Position numbers and translations under genes: made by a program. Of a stretch of DNA of 60,098 nucleotides, positions 1 to 7,803 are shown piece after piece. Each line of letters opens with the position of its first letter. Position 1 is the first letter of the stretch. This DNA is from Thermoplasmatota archaeon. GTDB taxonomy: Archaea; Thermoplasmatota; Penumbrarchaeia; Penumbrarchaeales; Penumbrarchaeaceae. The notes under the pieces are model-generated. The model saw only the letters and a list, made by a program, of their open reading frames with translations, was not told the origin of the DNA and ran no database searches. The stretch is from positions 1-60,098 of the forward strand of contig JARVGK010000019.1 in NCBI GenBank assembly GCA_029762535.1, given 5' to 3'.

Positions 1-1433
1 ATATAATAACCGTGGGTCCGGTATCTGAATACAACGATACCAAGATAAGAAGAGGGATCGACTACTCGTATGTTATAAGGGCAAAGAACCTTGCCGGGCA
101 CGGCCCCGGTTCAGAATCGATCGTGGCCAGGGCATATGGCCGGCCATCTCCTCCCAGGGATATATCCTACGTTCTATCGATTGAGGGAGTCTATCTGACC
201 TGGGAGGTACCTATAGACGATGGAGGATCGGAGCTTCTCGGCATCAACCTCTACCGCAGAATGTCCGGCCAGGAGGATTGGATCATGATCGCCTCGTTGA
301 GCAATAGGACCGTCTGGTTCAGGGACGTGCCTCCGTCGATATCTCCTTTCGATTACATGTTGACGTCATACAACCTGGCCGGAGAGTCGGATCCCGTCCT
401 GATCTTCAACGTCACGCCTTGCGGCAAGCCCGGGATCCCCGGCGATATTGATATCTCCAGTGGTGATGGGTTCATAAACCTCTCATGGTCCCCCCCGGAG
501 GATGACGGTAGATTGCCGATACGGGGTTACAGGCTGTTCAGGAGCACGATGGATGAGAGCAAAATATCAATCGACCTGCTCCCGTCCGATGGATACTACA
601 ACGATACCTCCGTCAAAAACGGTATCCCGTATTCCTATCGCATACTTGCCTTCAACGAGCTGGGGGACGGGGTCATCTCTCCCTTCTTCGAGGCGGTTCC
701 TATTGGTTTGCCGTCGGCTCCGGTTTCTATCAACGTAACGTCCGGGGACCGCTTTGTGGACATCTCCTGGAAACCCCCGCTGAACGACGGAGGACTGCCC
801 CTGAATTACATTCGCATATACCGATCGGTCAATAGTTCAAGTCCCGTGATGGTCCTTGAGACGAGCTTGTTGGAAGGTTCTTATCGGGATCGGGACCTCG
901 ATAACGGCGTGGAATATCATTACTTCCTGACAGCCTTGAATGGACTGGGAGAGGGAGAGAGATCGGACATTGTTGTAGCGGTCCCGAGCAGAATTCCCTC
1001 TTCTCCTCTATCCTTAATGATCGTTCCCTTATCTGACGGGACAATCGTTTTGACATGGACCCCCCCCGAAGATGATGGGGGTTCCCCTATCGTTGGTTAT
1101 AAGATCTACAGATCGACCGGTGATGAAGATATGTCGGGGATCGCGGAGGTTCCTGCTGATGATCTGAGTTATGTTGAACGAGACCTCAAAGTCGGAATAA
1201 CGTACAGATATGGCGTCTCGGCTTTTAACGCTCGGGGCGAGAGCGAATTGAGCGTGGGAACGTTCCGTATAGATGATAATCCATCATCACATATGCTTTC
1301 CGTTCTTATTGGCGGATCTTTCATAGTCTTACTATCTTTGAGTATCGTATTATTATATGCATTCCTGAACTACCGAAAAAAAATGATCGATACCGGTAAA
1401 AACGGATCTATGATCGAACGTCAGGATGAGTGA
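1..1433 (+). CDS. FN3-repeat surface protein, C-terminally anchored (5' end outside window)
   Basis: The reading frame is open at the left edge, so the N-terminus and any signal peptide are missing; the first in-frame GTG at 12 is not convincing as a start. The visible part holds the end of one fibronectin type III domain and then four complete FN3 domains (roughly residues 45-137, 138-232, 233-330 and 331-422), each with the PP-D/E-DDGG-PI-GY-IYRS pattern and the closing Y-Y-V-A-N-G-GES pattern. A single hydrophobic helix follows (about residues 428-455), then a short basic and acidic cytoplasmic tail. Expected role: adhesion or protein binding at the cell surface. It is a paralogue of the truncated gene at 55.6-56.4 kb and of two remnants in this window. 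FN3 assignment is from sequence pattern; ligand unknown. Confidence 0.85.
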   Translation, partial: IITVGPVSEYNDTKIRRGIDYSYVIRAKNLAGHGPGSESIVARAYGRPSPPRDISYVLSIEGVYLTWEVPIDDGGSELLGINLYRRMSGQEDWIMIASLSNRTVWFRDVPPSISPFDYMLTSYNLAGESDPVLIFNVTPCGKPGIPGDIDISSGDGFINLSWSPPEDDGRLPIRGYRLFRSTMDESKISIDLLPSDGYYNDTSVKNGIPYSYRILAFNELGDGVISPFFEAVPIGLPSAPVSINVTSGDRFVDISWKPPLNDGGLPLNYIRIYRSVNSSSPVMVLETSLLEGSYRDRDLDNGVEYHYFLTALNGLGEGERSDIVVAVPSRIPSSPLSLMIVPLSDGTIVLTWTPPEDDGGSPIVGYKIYRSTGDEDMSGIAEVPADDLSYVERDLKVGITYRYGVSAFNARGESELSVGTFRIDDNPSSHMLSVLIGGSFIVLLSLSIVLLYAFLNYRKKMIDTGKNGSMIERQDE

Positions 1434-1580
1434 TATTCAATTTAATGATATACGGATCGATGGTTATTCCTTGTCAGCATCGATTGGGGGATCCCCCTCT
1501 CAGTCCCGAATAGGACGACAGCCTGAATCCGAGATCCCCCCTGCAGCCGACGGAGCGATTGATGCAGGGGGATCCGATCC
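1434..1580. other. Intergenic, convergent genes; GGGGGATCCCCC palindrome at 1486-1497
   Basis: This gap separates two convergent genes. It contains a perfect 12-bp palindrome GGGGGATCCCCC at 1486-1497 and further GGGGATC runs, but no gene. A role in transcription termination is possible but there is no clear T-tract. Confidence 0.4.
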
Positions 1581-2555
1581 TCATTTCCAGAACTCCCTAC
1601 CCCTGCCGCTGCCGCAGGTGGTCGAAAGCTCCAGAGGATAGGGCGCGAAGAACGTCTGCTTCAATAGATAGTCCTCATCGAACCGCACGATATAACCTCT
1701 CATCAGCTCCCTTATGGTCTCCAGGGAAGCCCTCTCGTCCCTGTACATCTCGATCGAATCGAGGAAGAAAGCCCTCTCCTCGGGCTTGAGATCTTTGGAA
1801 ACGTAGCCGAAGCAGTGCATCAGGGCGTTGATCATCGAAGTATATTTCGGACCCTTCGCCATTGCCTTCGAGAGATGATCCCGGTAGAGTGAGAACGCCT
1901 CCTTGAGCCCAAGCTCCTTCTGGCTCGATACGATACGCCCCATCTTCGCCAGCTCCGCCTGCGAATATGCCATGAGAAGGATCTTGTTCCTGGTGTGGAA
2001 ATCGATGAGCGCCGAGGCCTTCCTCTCGCCTCTGGCCGCCCTGAACCTCGCGATCGTGAACAACCGAACCAGGAAATGGTCCCTTATCGCAGAGTTCAGA
2101 AGCCTGGACTCGTCATCAATGACCGAGTGCGGGAACCTATTCACGACCTCGGCCCCGAGAAAACCGGACCCCTTCCCCGCGGACTGCAGAGCCTCCTTCG
2201 AGGGAAATATCTTCACATCCCCGATCCCACACGTCGGGGACTTGGATTTGAGTATGATCCCATCCACCTCCCCCAGTCCGTCAAGTAATTTGGATATGAA
2301 CCCTTCCATCGCCTCGGTATGGTCAAGGCCGGTATGAGGCTGGAAAAGCCTCCTTTTCTCCCCCTCCATGGTGATCCTCACGGGCCTCCTGGGGATCCCG
2401 AGCCCGATCCCCGCCTCGGGGCACGAATGCTTCACCTCGCAGAGGTCCTTCAACGAGGCGACGATCTCGCTTCGGATCATCTGGGCGTCGAACCGACAAT
2501 GATCGTGTTCCAGGCACCGGCTGACATATAGTATCGGCCTTACATCAGTCATCAT
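1581..2555 (-). CDS. DUF523 (TudS-like) plus DUF1722 (YbgA) protein
   Basis: The N-terminal half matches the DUF523 family, whose characterised member TudS is a [4Fe-4S]-dependent 2-thiouracil desulfurase. Visible family cysteines are VSRCLEHDHC near the start, KHSCPE about 40 residues on, and KSKSPTCGIGDVK near residue 110. The C-terminal half is the helical DUF1722/YbgA domain often fused to DUF523 in bacteria and archaea. A start at 2555 is preferred because GGGGGA lies just upstream; ATG at 2573 is an in-frame alternative. Likely role: desulfuration of thiolated bases or related sulfur metabolism, cytoplasmic. The exact substrate in this organism is inference. It stands alone, divergent from the next gene. 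Confidence 0.75.
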   Translation of the reverse strand: MMTDVRPILYVSRCLEHDHCRFDAQMIRSEIVASLKDLCEVKHSCPEAGIGLGIPRRPVRITMEGEKRRLFQPHTGLDHTEAMEGFISKLLDGLGEVDGIILKSKSPTCGIGDVKIFPSKEALQSAGKGSGFLGAEVVNRFPHSVIDDESRLLNSAIRDHFLVRLFTIARFRAARGERKASALIDFHTRNKILLMAYSQAELAKMGRIVSSQKELGLKEAFSLYRDHLSKAMAKGPKYTSMINALMHCFGYVSKDLKPEERAFFLDSIEMYRDERASLETIRELMRGYIVRFDEDYLLKQTFFAPYPLELSTTCGSGRGREFWK

Positions 2556-2644
2556 TTTTTCCCCCATGAACAAAAAGGCATATTCGGTATATCCATCTAT
2601 CGGGTTGCGTCATCTTATTAAATCGATAGTTGTTTGCCCCGATC

Positions 2645-3082
2645 ATGGCAAGACCTCCCGAGATATGGAGAGCCGCTGTCTGCGTGGACTCCCCAAACAT
2701 CTCAAGAGCGATGAGGGAGGCCCTGGACGAGCTTGGATGGGAATACGAGCGGGACAGGTCCCATCACAACTTCTCCAAGCTCATGGTCTTCATCATGATC
2801 CCGCAAATGAGCTATGTCTTCCAGTTCCTCGTCCGATCCCCGGTGAGGATCATCATAAACTGCTACGAGGAGAGGCCGACCCATGCCGGGGAGATCCACT
2901 ACCTTGAGATCAAGGGCCTTGACCTTAAGAACGCCAGGGAGGTCCGAAAGCTCCTTCACGTCTTCGAGGAAAAACTAGGGATGAAACCCTATCATTTCCA
3001 CTGGAAAGAGCGATTCCGGGCGGGACTTCTGGCAAAACCTCATCTGGAGTCGCCGAGGGAATGGGCCAGGTGGGGGCTCTAA
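2645..3082 (+). CDS. Conserved hypothetical protein (145 aa)
   Basis: A 145-residue basic protein with no family I recognise. It starts MARPPEIWRAAVCVDSPNIS and has a compact mixed alpha/beta look, with hydrophobic beta-like runs around residues 35-75 (LMVFIMIPQMSYVFQFL, RIIINCYEE), a conserved-looking GEIHYLEIKGL and a C-terminal HFHWKERFRAG. An in-frame TTG at 2630 would add five residues; the ATG at 2645 sits about 25-30 nt from an AT-rich TTATTAAAT box at 2614-2622, which fits a leaderless archaeal transcript. Codon use matches its neighbours. Its end overlaps the convergent phoU end by 4 nt. Confidence 0.6.
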   Translation: MARPPEIWRAAVCVDSPNISRAMREALDELGWEYERDRSHHNFSKLMVFIMIPQMSYVFQFLVRSPVRIIINCYEERPTHAGEIHYLEIKGLDLKNAREVRKLLHVFEEKLGMKPYHFHWKERFRAGLLAKPHLESPREWARWGL

Positions 3083-3753
3083 TCCTCCTTCCACTCGGAG
3101 CTTCCCGGCTTGAAACCGAGCTTGGGGAAGGGCCTTGTGGTCGATGATGAGATATTGTCCATGTGGGCGGCGATCCTCTTCATTATCCTGGCGCTGATTA
3201 TGGCCGTAAGCGACTCGTTCTGGACGCATCCCGTGTCAAGTAGGACAGACTTCATCGCCAAGTATTCTGCCTTCAGGTCCTCCTCTAGCTTTGTGACCTT
3301 GGAGGGATGGGATCCCTTCTGCTCCTCCAACGCGTTATGGGATTCGATGAACATCAAACTGATGATATCCTCCATCCTCTCGAGTGATACCTTGTTCGAT
3401 GTCTTGAAATCGTCTTGGAAGTCGAACTCATCCCTCATCAGGGCGATATCCTTGGTGTAATCCCCGATCCTCTCGTAATCGATGACTAGCGAGATAATTA
3501 CGAGACCGGCGTGTATGTTGGGAGAGGAGGTGACCGAGAAATACTCGAATACCTTCCTCCTGATGCTCTGGACCAGTGCGTTGACCTTCTTGTCCCTCAT
3601 CAACACCTCTTTGGCCGAGGGCTTCTTATCCAGAAGGACCTGCATCGATATAATGAACATCTCCTGTGTGAGATGGTTGATCCTGTCCAGGTCCTCGTAC
3701 GCCTCGTCCAGGAGGGGGTTCTTCGTCAATGCGTCTATTATGCTCTTGAACAT
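3079..3753 (-). CDS. PhoU-domain protein
   Basis: An all-helical protein of about 224 residues with the PhoU/PhoU-like pattern: LTQEMFIISMQVLLD, then RRKVFEYFSV, then the characteristic LVIDYERIGDYTKDIA segment, where the E/D cluster is known in the family to bind metal. PhoU-like proteins accompany and modulate phosphate transporters. It lies 28 nt behind the Na/Pi cotransporter gene in the same direction, so the two are very probably one transcript and the protein probably regulates that transporter. The start at 3753 is chosen because AAGGAG precedes it at good spacing; ATG at 3774 is an alternative. Confidence 0.82.
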   Translation of the reverse strand: MFKSIIDALTKNPLLDEAYEDLDRINHLTQEMFIISMQVLLDKKPSAKEVLMRDKKVNALVQSIRRKVFEYFSVTSSPNIHAGLVIISLVIDYERIGDYTKDIALMRDEFDFQDDFKTSNKVSLERMEDIISLMFIESHNALEEQKGSHPSKVTKLEEDLKAEYLAMKSVLLDTGCVQNESLTAIISARIMKRIAAHMDNISSSTTRPFPKLGFKPGSSEWKED

Positions 3754-3781
3754 ATCCTTATCTCCTTCTCTCATCCATGCA

Positions 3782-4963
3782 TCAAAATATAAACCTATCC
3801 ATGAGTATGACCATCCCCGGGATCCCGAAGAATACCACGATTATGAAGAGTATCGCCCATTTCCTGTGCCAGCTCATGTATTCAGCAGTCCATCTTGCAA
3901 GGGTGATCGGCACCTTCCGGAGAGGGTAGAATATCAGTATCCCGCACATGTTGAAGAACAGGTGCACAAGTGATATGGAGAGGGCCATTTTGGAACCCTC
4001 GCAGGGCGTGAGGGTCGCCAGCGCCGCAAGAAGGGCTGTGATCGTGGTCCCGATGTTCGCCCCCAGGGAGTAGGGATAGATCTGATATATGCTGAGGATC
4101 CCGCCTCCGACAAGGGGCACGACCAAAGATGTCGTGACGGAGCTGCTCTGAACGAAGGTCGTCAATAACAACCCGAAGCTGAACGATGTGGCATCGTTCT
4201 TGAACAGATATCTGTCAAGGACCTTCTGGACCCGTCCCTCGATGGCCCTCCTTGCGGATCGGGTGATCAATACAAGGGCAGCGAACAAAATCGCGGTGCC
4301 CACGATCAAGGTCACTACCCCCTCATGCATGCCAATTGTCGATATCAGTTCGGTTATGGGTTCGAGCAACGGCCTCAACAGATGATCTATCAGCTCGAAC
4401 TCGACACCTTTCTTCCCCAGGAGGGCCCCGGCCGCCCAATATGCCACACGCTCGAGTATGCCTTTTCCGGTAAGCTCCCTCACGAGCAACTCTATGGGGA
4501 ACAGCAACAGGACCGAAAGTAGGTTGAAGAAATCATGCACCAGCGCCCCCGAGAACGCCCTGCGGAAGGATTCAGCATTCCTGATATGGCTCAAGGATAC
4601 TATGACGTTCGTCACCGAAGTGCCGATGTTCGCGCCCATCACGATAGGGATCGCGTTGGGATAGAACCCGGGGTTCGCCAGGACCATCGTCACGACCATG
4701 GAGGTGGTGGCGGAGGAGCTCTGGACGAGCGCTGTCGCGAATATGCCGATAGCGAGGCCGACCACAGGGTTCGAGGTCGAGGCGATCAGCTCTTGAGAGA
4801 AGTCCTTGCCCATCAGCTTGAAACCGGATCCCATCAACTTCACGCCGATTATGAAGAAATAGACGGCGAGAAAGAACAGGAAAAGGTTGAACCCCTGGTT
4901 TCCCAGGATGGTCTGAATGGGACCTGACCTCTTGAAGCGCCAGCTGGATCGGTCCTCTGCCAT
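3782..4963 (-). CDS. Na+/phosphate cotransporter, NptA/PNaS family
   Basis: A 393-residue polytopic membrane protein with about eight or nine hydrophobic segments. It has the two inverted QSSS repeats that define the Na/Pi cotransporter family: ALVQSSSATTSMVV in the first half and TFVQSSSVTTSLVV in the second, each followed by a GANIGTS/GANIGTT motif. Function from the family: sodium-driven phosphate uptake or export at the cytoplasmic membrane. The following gene is a PhoU-like protein, a pairing seen in many genomes. The N-terminus MAEDRSSWRFKR is a plausible cytoplasmic start. Confidence 0.88.
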   Translation of the reverse strand: MAEDRSSWRFKRSGPIQTILGNQGFNLFLFFLAVYFFIIGVKLMGSGFKLMGKDFSQELIASTSNPVVGLAIGIFATALVQSSSATTSMVVTMVLANPGFYPNAIPIVMGANIGTSVTNVIVSLSHIRNAESFRRAFSGALVHDFFNLLSVLLLFPIELLVRELTGKGILERVAYWAAGALLGKKGVEFELIDHLLRPLLEPITELISTIGMHEGVVTLIVGTAILFAALVLITRSARRAIEGRVQKVLDRYLFKNDATSFSFGLLLTTFVQSSSVTTSLVVPLVGGGILSIYQIYPYSLGANIGTTITALLAALATLTPCEGSKMALSISLVHLFFNMCGILIFYPLRKVPITLARWTAEYMSWHRKWAILFIIVVFFGIPGMVILMDRFIF

Positions 4964-5063
4964 GGTCCCACCTATTGCCTTCCCCCAGCACCTCGCAGGC
5001 CGGAACAGGTAGGGTTAGCATCTCGATATAGAATATATATTTTACTTACTACAACACCGGGGC

Positions 5064-6410
5064 TCAGCCCATGTCCACGTCCGGGATCTGGAGTTGCTTC
5101 ATCAATTGCCTCCTGATCCTCCTGTTGGAGGAGAAGCCCTTGACGGCCTTCTGGGACATGTTATAATACTTCAGGAGGGATCGGACCTCCTTCTGGTCCA
5201 CCCCGGCCCCCTTCGCGATCCTCTTGAGCCTGGAGGATTTGATCTCGCGTGGGTTCTCCAGCTCGAACTTGGTCATGGAGTTCATTATGACCTTGAACTT
5301 CTTGAGCCGGGCCTGGGCTTCCCTGGGGTCCTGCATCTCCATCGGTCCCTTGCCCCCGCCGAAACCCTGGGGGAGCATGCCCATTATCTTGTCCAGAGGC
5401 CCCATCTTCGTCAGCATCTCCATCTGGTCCCTCATCTCGAGGAGGGAGAACTTACCACTCATCATCTTCTTGGCCATCGCCTCGGCATCCTTGCCGCCCA
5501 TGGAGTCCTGGGCCTTCTCCAGAAGCGTCTGGAGGTCCCCCATGCCCAGCAGTCGGGATATGAACCTTGGCGGGTCGAGCTTCTCCAGGTCCTCGATATG
5601 CTCTCCGGTACCTATGAACGTCACCGGAGCGTTCGTTACGGCAACGGCCGAAAGTGCCCCTCCGGCCTTGGCGGTCCCGTCCAGCTTGGTTATTATGACC
5701 CCTGTGACCTTGACCGCGTCGTGGAAGGCCTGTGCTTGAGGGCCCGCTTGCTGCCCCACGGCCGCATCGATGACCAGGAACCTCTCGTCAGGTTTCGCCA
5801 CTTTTGCGATGTCCTCCATCTCCTTGATGAGGTCCTCCTCGAGCGAATGTCTTCCGGACGTGTCTATGATGACGATGTCGAAATCGGCATACTGCTCCAT
5901 GCCCTTCTTAACCACGGCAACGCTGTCCTTGGCTTTGGGGAAACCGTATACGGGAACGTTGATCCTGTCGCCCAGTTGCTTCAGCTGATCGAATGCCGCA
6001 GGCCTGTGGACATCGGCAGCTATGACCCCTACCTTGAGCCCCCTCTTCTGGAAGTACTTCGCCATCTTGGCCGTGGTCGTGGTCTTGCCTTGTCCGTAGA
6101 GCCCGATCATCATTATGACGTGCTTCTTCAGACCGACGTCACGCGGCTCCCCGAGTATCTTCACCAATTGATCGTAGATTATCCTGATGACATGCTCCCG
6201 GGAGCTCATCCCCGCAGGGGGCTTTTCCTCGAGCGCACGTCTCTCGACCTCCTTTGTTATGGAGAGGACCAGCTTGACGTTGAGGTCCGCCTGGAGCAGC
6301 GCCCGCTGTATGTCCCGGACAACATCCTTTATGACATCCTTATCGATGTTGGAGGCGTTCGCTATCTTCTTGAGCGTCCCCCTGAGGGATTGCGCGAGGG
6401 AATCTAGCAC
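5064..6410 (-). CDS. srp54: Signal recognition particle protein SRP54
   Basis: A 448-residue SRP54/Ffh GTPase that binds SRP RNA and signal peptides and targets nascent membrane proteins. The order is N-domain helical bundle (residues 1-90), G-domain with P-loop GLYGQGKTTTT, DTSGRH (usually DTAGRH) and TKLDGTAKAGG, then the methionine-rich M-domain beginning FSLLEMRDQMEML with MGPLDKIMGMLPQ. The P-loop Gln in place of the usual Ser is a small deviation. The start is GTG at 6410 (VLDSLAQSLRG), agreeing with the family N-terminus. A TATA-like TGATATATAC at 6447-6456 (read on the minus strand) lies upstream. Transcribed alone, divergent from the TPR gene. Confidence 0.95.
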   Translation of the reverse strand: MLDSLAQSLRGTLKKIANASNIDKDVIKDVVRDIQRALLQADLNVKLVLSITKEVERRALEEKPPAGMSSREHVIRIIYDQLVKILGEPRDVGLKKHVIMMIGLYGQGKTTTTAKMAKYFQKRGLKVGVIAADVHRPAAFDQLKQLGDRINVPVYGFPKAKDSVAVVKKGMEQYADFDIVIIDTSGRHSLEEDLIKEMEDIAKVAKPDERFLVIDAAVGQQAGPQAQAFHDAVKVTGVIITKLDGTAKAGGALSAVAVTNAPVTFIGTGEHIEDLEKLDPPRFISRLLGMGDLQTLLEKAQDSMGGKDAEAMAKKMMSGKFSLLEMRDQMEMLTKMGPLDKIMGMLPQGFGGGKGPMEMQDPREAQARLKKFKVIMNSMTKFELENPREIKSSRLKRIAKGAGVDQKEVRSLLKYYNMSQKAVKGFSSNRRIRRQLMKQLQIPDVDMG

Positions 6411-6555
6411 CGTGACGTATCACCAAGCCCGCGATGATGATGGTGTGATATATACGTTATGGGGACATATGAAGATAAATTCATCCCAATTACCCAAATC
6501 ATTTTATATCGACATATCGATGTTTATAACGAACCCGATGAGGGAGTGATGTTCC
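6411..6555. promoter_or_regulatory. Divergent promoter region, srp54 / TPR-NfeD-flotillin cluster
   Basis: AT-rich spacer between divergent genes. A TATA-like box for srp54 is seen at 6447-6456 on the minus strand. For the rightward cluster TTTTATATC at 6502-6510 is placed about 25 nt before a likely start site, and a Shine-Dalgarno-like GGGAGTGAT at 6542-6550 precedes the TTG start at 6556. Confidence 0.55.
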
Positions 6556-7203
6556 TTGGCGGAAAAAAAAGAGCAAGGGGAAGGAAGATCGAGGATCTTC
6601 GACACGTCCATTTGCCACGCTCAGTTCCGGCGGGCGAGGGTCGATCCCTCGAGGAAGAGGAGCTTCGATCCGGATAGGAAGTTGAACTTCGACCATAACC
6701 GCAAGATCGCCGCCAGGATGAAAGGCGTGCGGTTCAGGAAAGGTTTTGCTGTCGGTTTCCGCCACATGCTCCTCGACAACATAGACGAGATCTCCGACCC
6801 GAAGGAATGGGTGGACATGGGGAAGGCCAAGATGCCGGAGACCTACGTGAAGGAGGAGGTCAAGGACTGGGAGAAAAGATGGGGGAAGGACGAGAGCTTC
6901 GAGGAGAAGTGGAAGCTTCCGAAGAAGTACGTCAAGGGATCGAAACCCTCTACAAAGGCCTCCGTCAAGGAGCCGGTCCAGGCGAAGGTGGTCTGGAAGG
7001 ATAGTATCTCTCCAGCGAACAAAAAAAGGGCCAACGCGCTCAACGAGTACGGATTGACATTGATGGAACTCAAGGATTACGATCAGGCGATCAGATATTT
7101 CGACAAGGCGATCGAGATGGACCCCCTGGAAAGTATCTACAGGGGCAACAGGGACAGATGCATGGATTGGATCCGTTACGTGAAGAGGGGTGGGAGCAGA
7201 TGA
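6556..7203 (+). CDS. TPR-repeat protein, first gene of NfeD/flotillin cluster
   Basis: A 215-residue soluble, very basic protein. The N-terminal 140 residues are rich in Lys/Arg and not recognised (DPSRKRSFDPDRKLNFD and WKLPKKYVKGSK). The C-terminal part has one clear tetratricopeptide repeat, NEYGLTLMELKDYDQAIRYFDKAIEMDPL, plus the start of a second helix pair. No signal peptide or membrane segment is seen, so it is probably cytoplasmic. The start is TTG at 6556, with a GGGAGTGAT ribosome site. Its stop overlaps the next gene's start (ATGA), so translation is probably coupled to the NfeD gene. That suggests a scaffold role for the flotillin complex, which is inference. Confidence 0.7.
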   Translation: MAEKKEQGEGRSRIFDTSICHAQFRRARVDPSRKRSFDPDRKLNFDHNRKIAARMKGVRFRKGFAVGFRHMLLDNIDEISDPKEWVDMGKAKMPETYVKEEVKDWEKRWGKDESFEEKWKLPKKYVKGSKPSTKASVKEPVQAKVVWKDSISPANKKRANALNEYGLTLMELKDYDQAIRYFDKAIEMDPLESIYRGNRDRCMDWIRYVKRGGSR

Positions 7204-7790
7204 TCTGGTGGCTGTTCATAACTTACGCGGTGATAGGGGCCATCTCGCTCATCGTGCTGATAATAATGCTTGTCCTCGGCGGGCTCGGGTCGGTGGATGT
7301 TGACATCGATGTGCCTGGTATCGAGGTGGAGGGCCCCAACTTCGACATAGGCGATGGAGGTGCCCCGGGGCCAGTGAGCGTTCCTGTCATACTTTCGTTC
7401 ATGTCCGCGTTCGGTATCCTCGGGGCGATAATGACGTTCTTCGAGGTGCATCCCGCAATAACGCCGTTCCTTTCGGCGGCCGCCTCGCTGATCCTCGCCG
7501 GGGTTCTATTCCTCCTAACCCTCTATTTGTTCAAGAGGGCGCAGGCGGATTCAACGATATCCATACCCAAGCTCGTGGGAATGGAGGCCTCTGTCAACGT
7601 GAGCATAAGAGGAGGAAAGGAAGGGCAGGTGGTGCTCGTGACGGAGCAGAGGGGGCGGACCATACTTCCAGCAGTAGCGGATCGGGACATTGAGGAGAAC
7701 ACCCGGGTCAGGATAACGGGCGTCGTAGGGGACGCCGTCAAGGTCATGCCGATATCGGATCGGAGGAACAAAGTGAAGGGAAAGAAATGA
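7200..7790 (+). CDS. NfeD-like membrane protein
   Basis: A 196-residue NfeD-family protein without the N-terminal protease domain, resembling the short YuaF-type partners of flotillins. One helix at the N-terminus (residues 2-30) is followed by an acidic stretch with VDVDIDVPGIEVEGPNF, two further membrane helices (about 60-85 and 92-115), then a cytoplasmic OB-fold domain (about 125-190) with GMEASVNVSIRGGKEGQV and RVRITGVVGDAVKV. The start at 7200 overlaps the previous stop as ATGA and has GGTGGGAG upstream; the frame is open earlier but an upstream start would overlap the TPR gene. It ends 13 nt before the flotillin gene. Together they likely form membrane microdomain complexes. Confidence 0.82.
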   Translation: MIWWLFITYAVIGAISLIVLIIMLVLGGLGSVDVDIDVPGIEVEGPNFDIGDGGAPGPVSVPVILSFMSAFGILGAIMTFFEVHPAITPFLSAAASLILAGVLFLLTLYLFKRAQADSTISIPKLVGMEASVNVSIRGGKEGQVVLVTEQRGRTILPAVADRDIEENTRVRITGVVGDAVKVMPISDRRNKVKGKK

Positions 7791-7803
7791 GGAGGGAAGA
7801 AGA

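Noticed and set aside
2993..3007. TTTCCACTGGAAA resembling a mini origin-recognition box
   Set aside because: It is a single copy inside a coding region (codons for FHWK), without the G-rich flank or further copies, so it is not support for a replication origin.
5094..6407. Long frame (437 codons) opposite srp54
   Set aside because: It is an antisense shadow in GC-rich sequence. The minus-strand gene is unmistakable SRP54.
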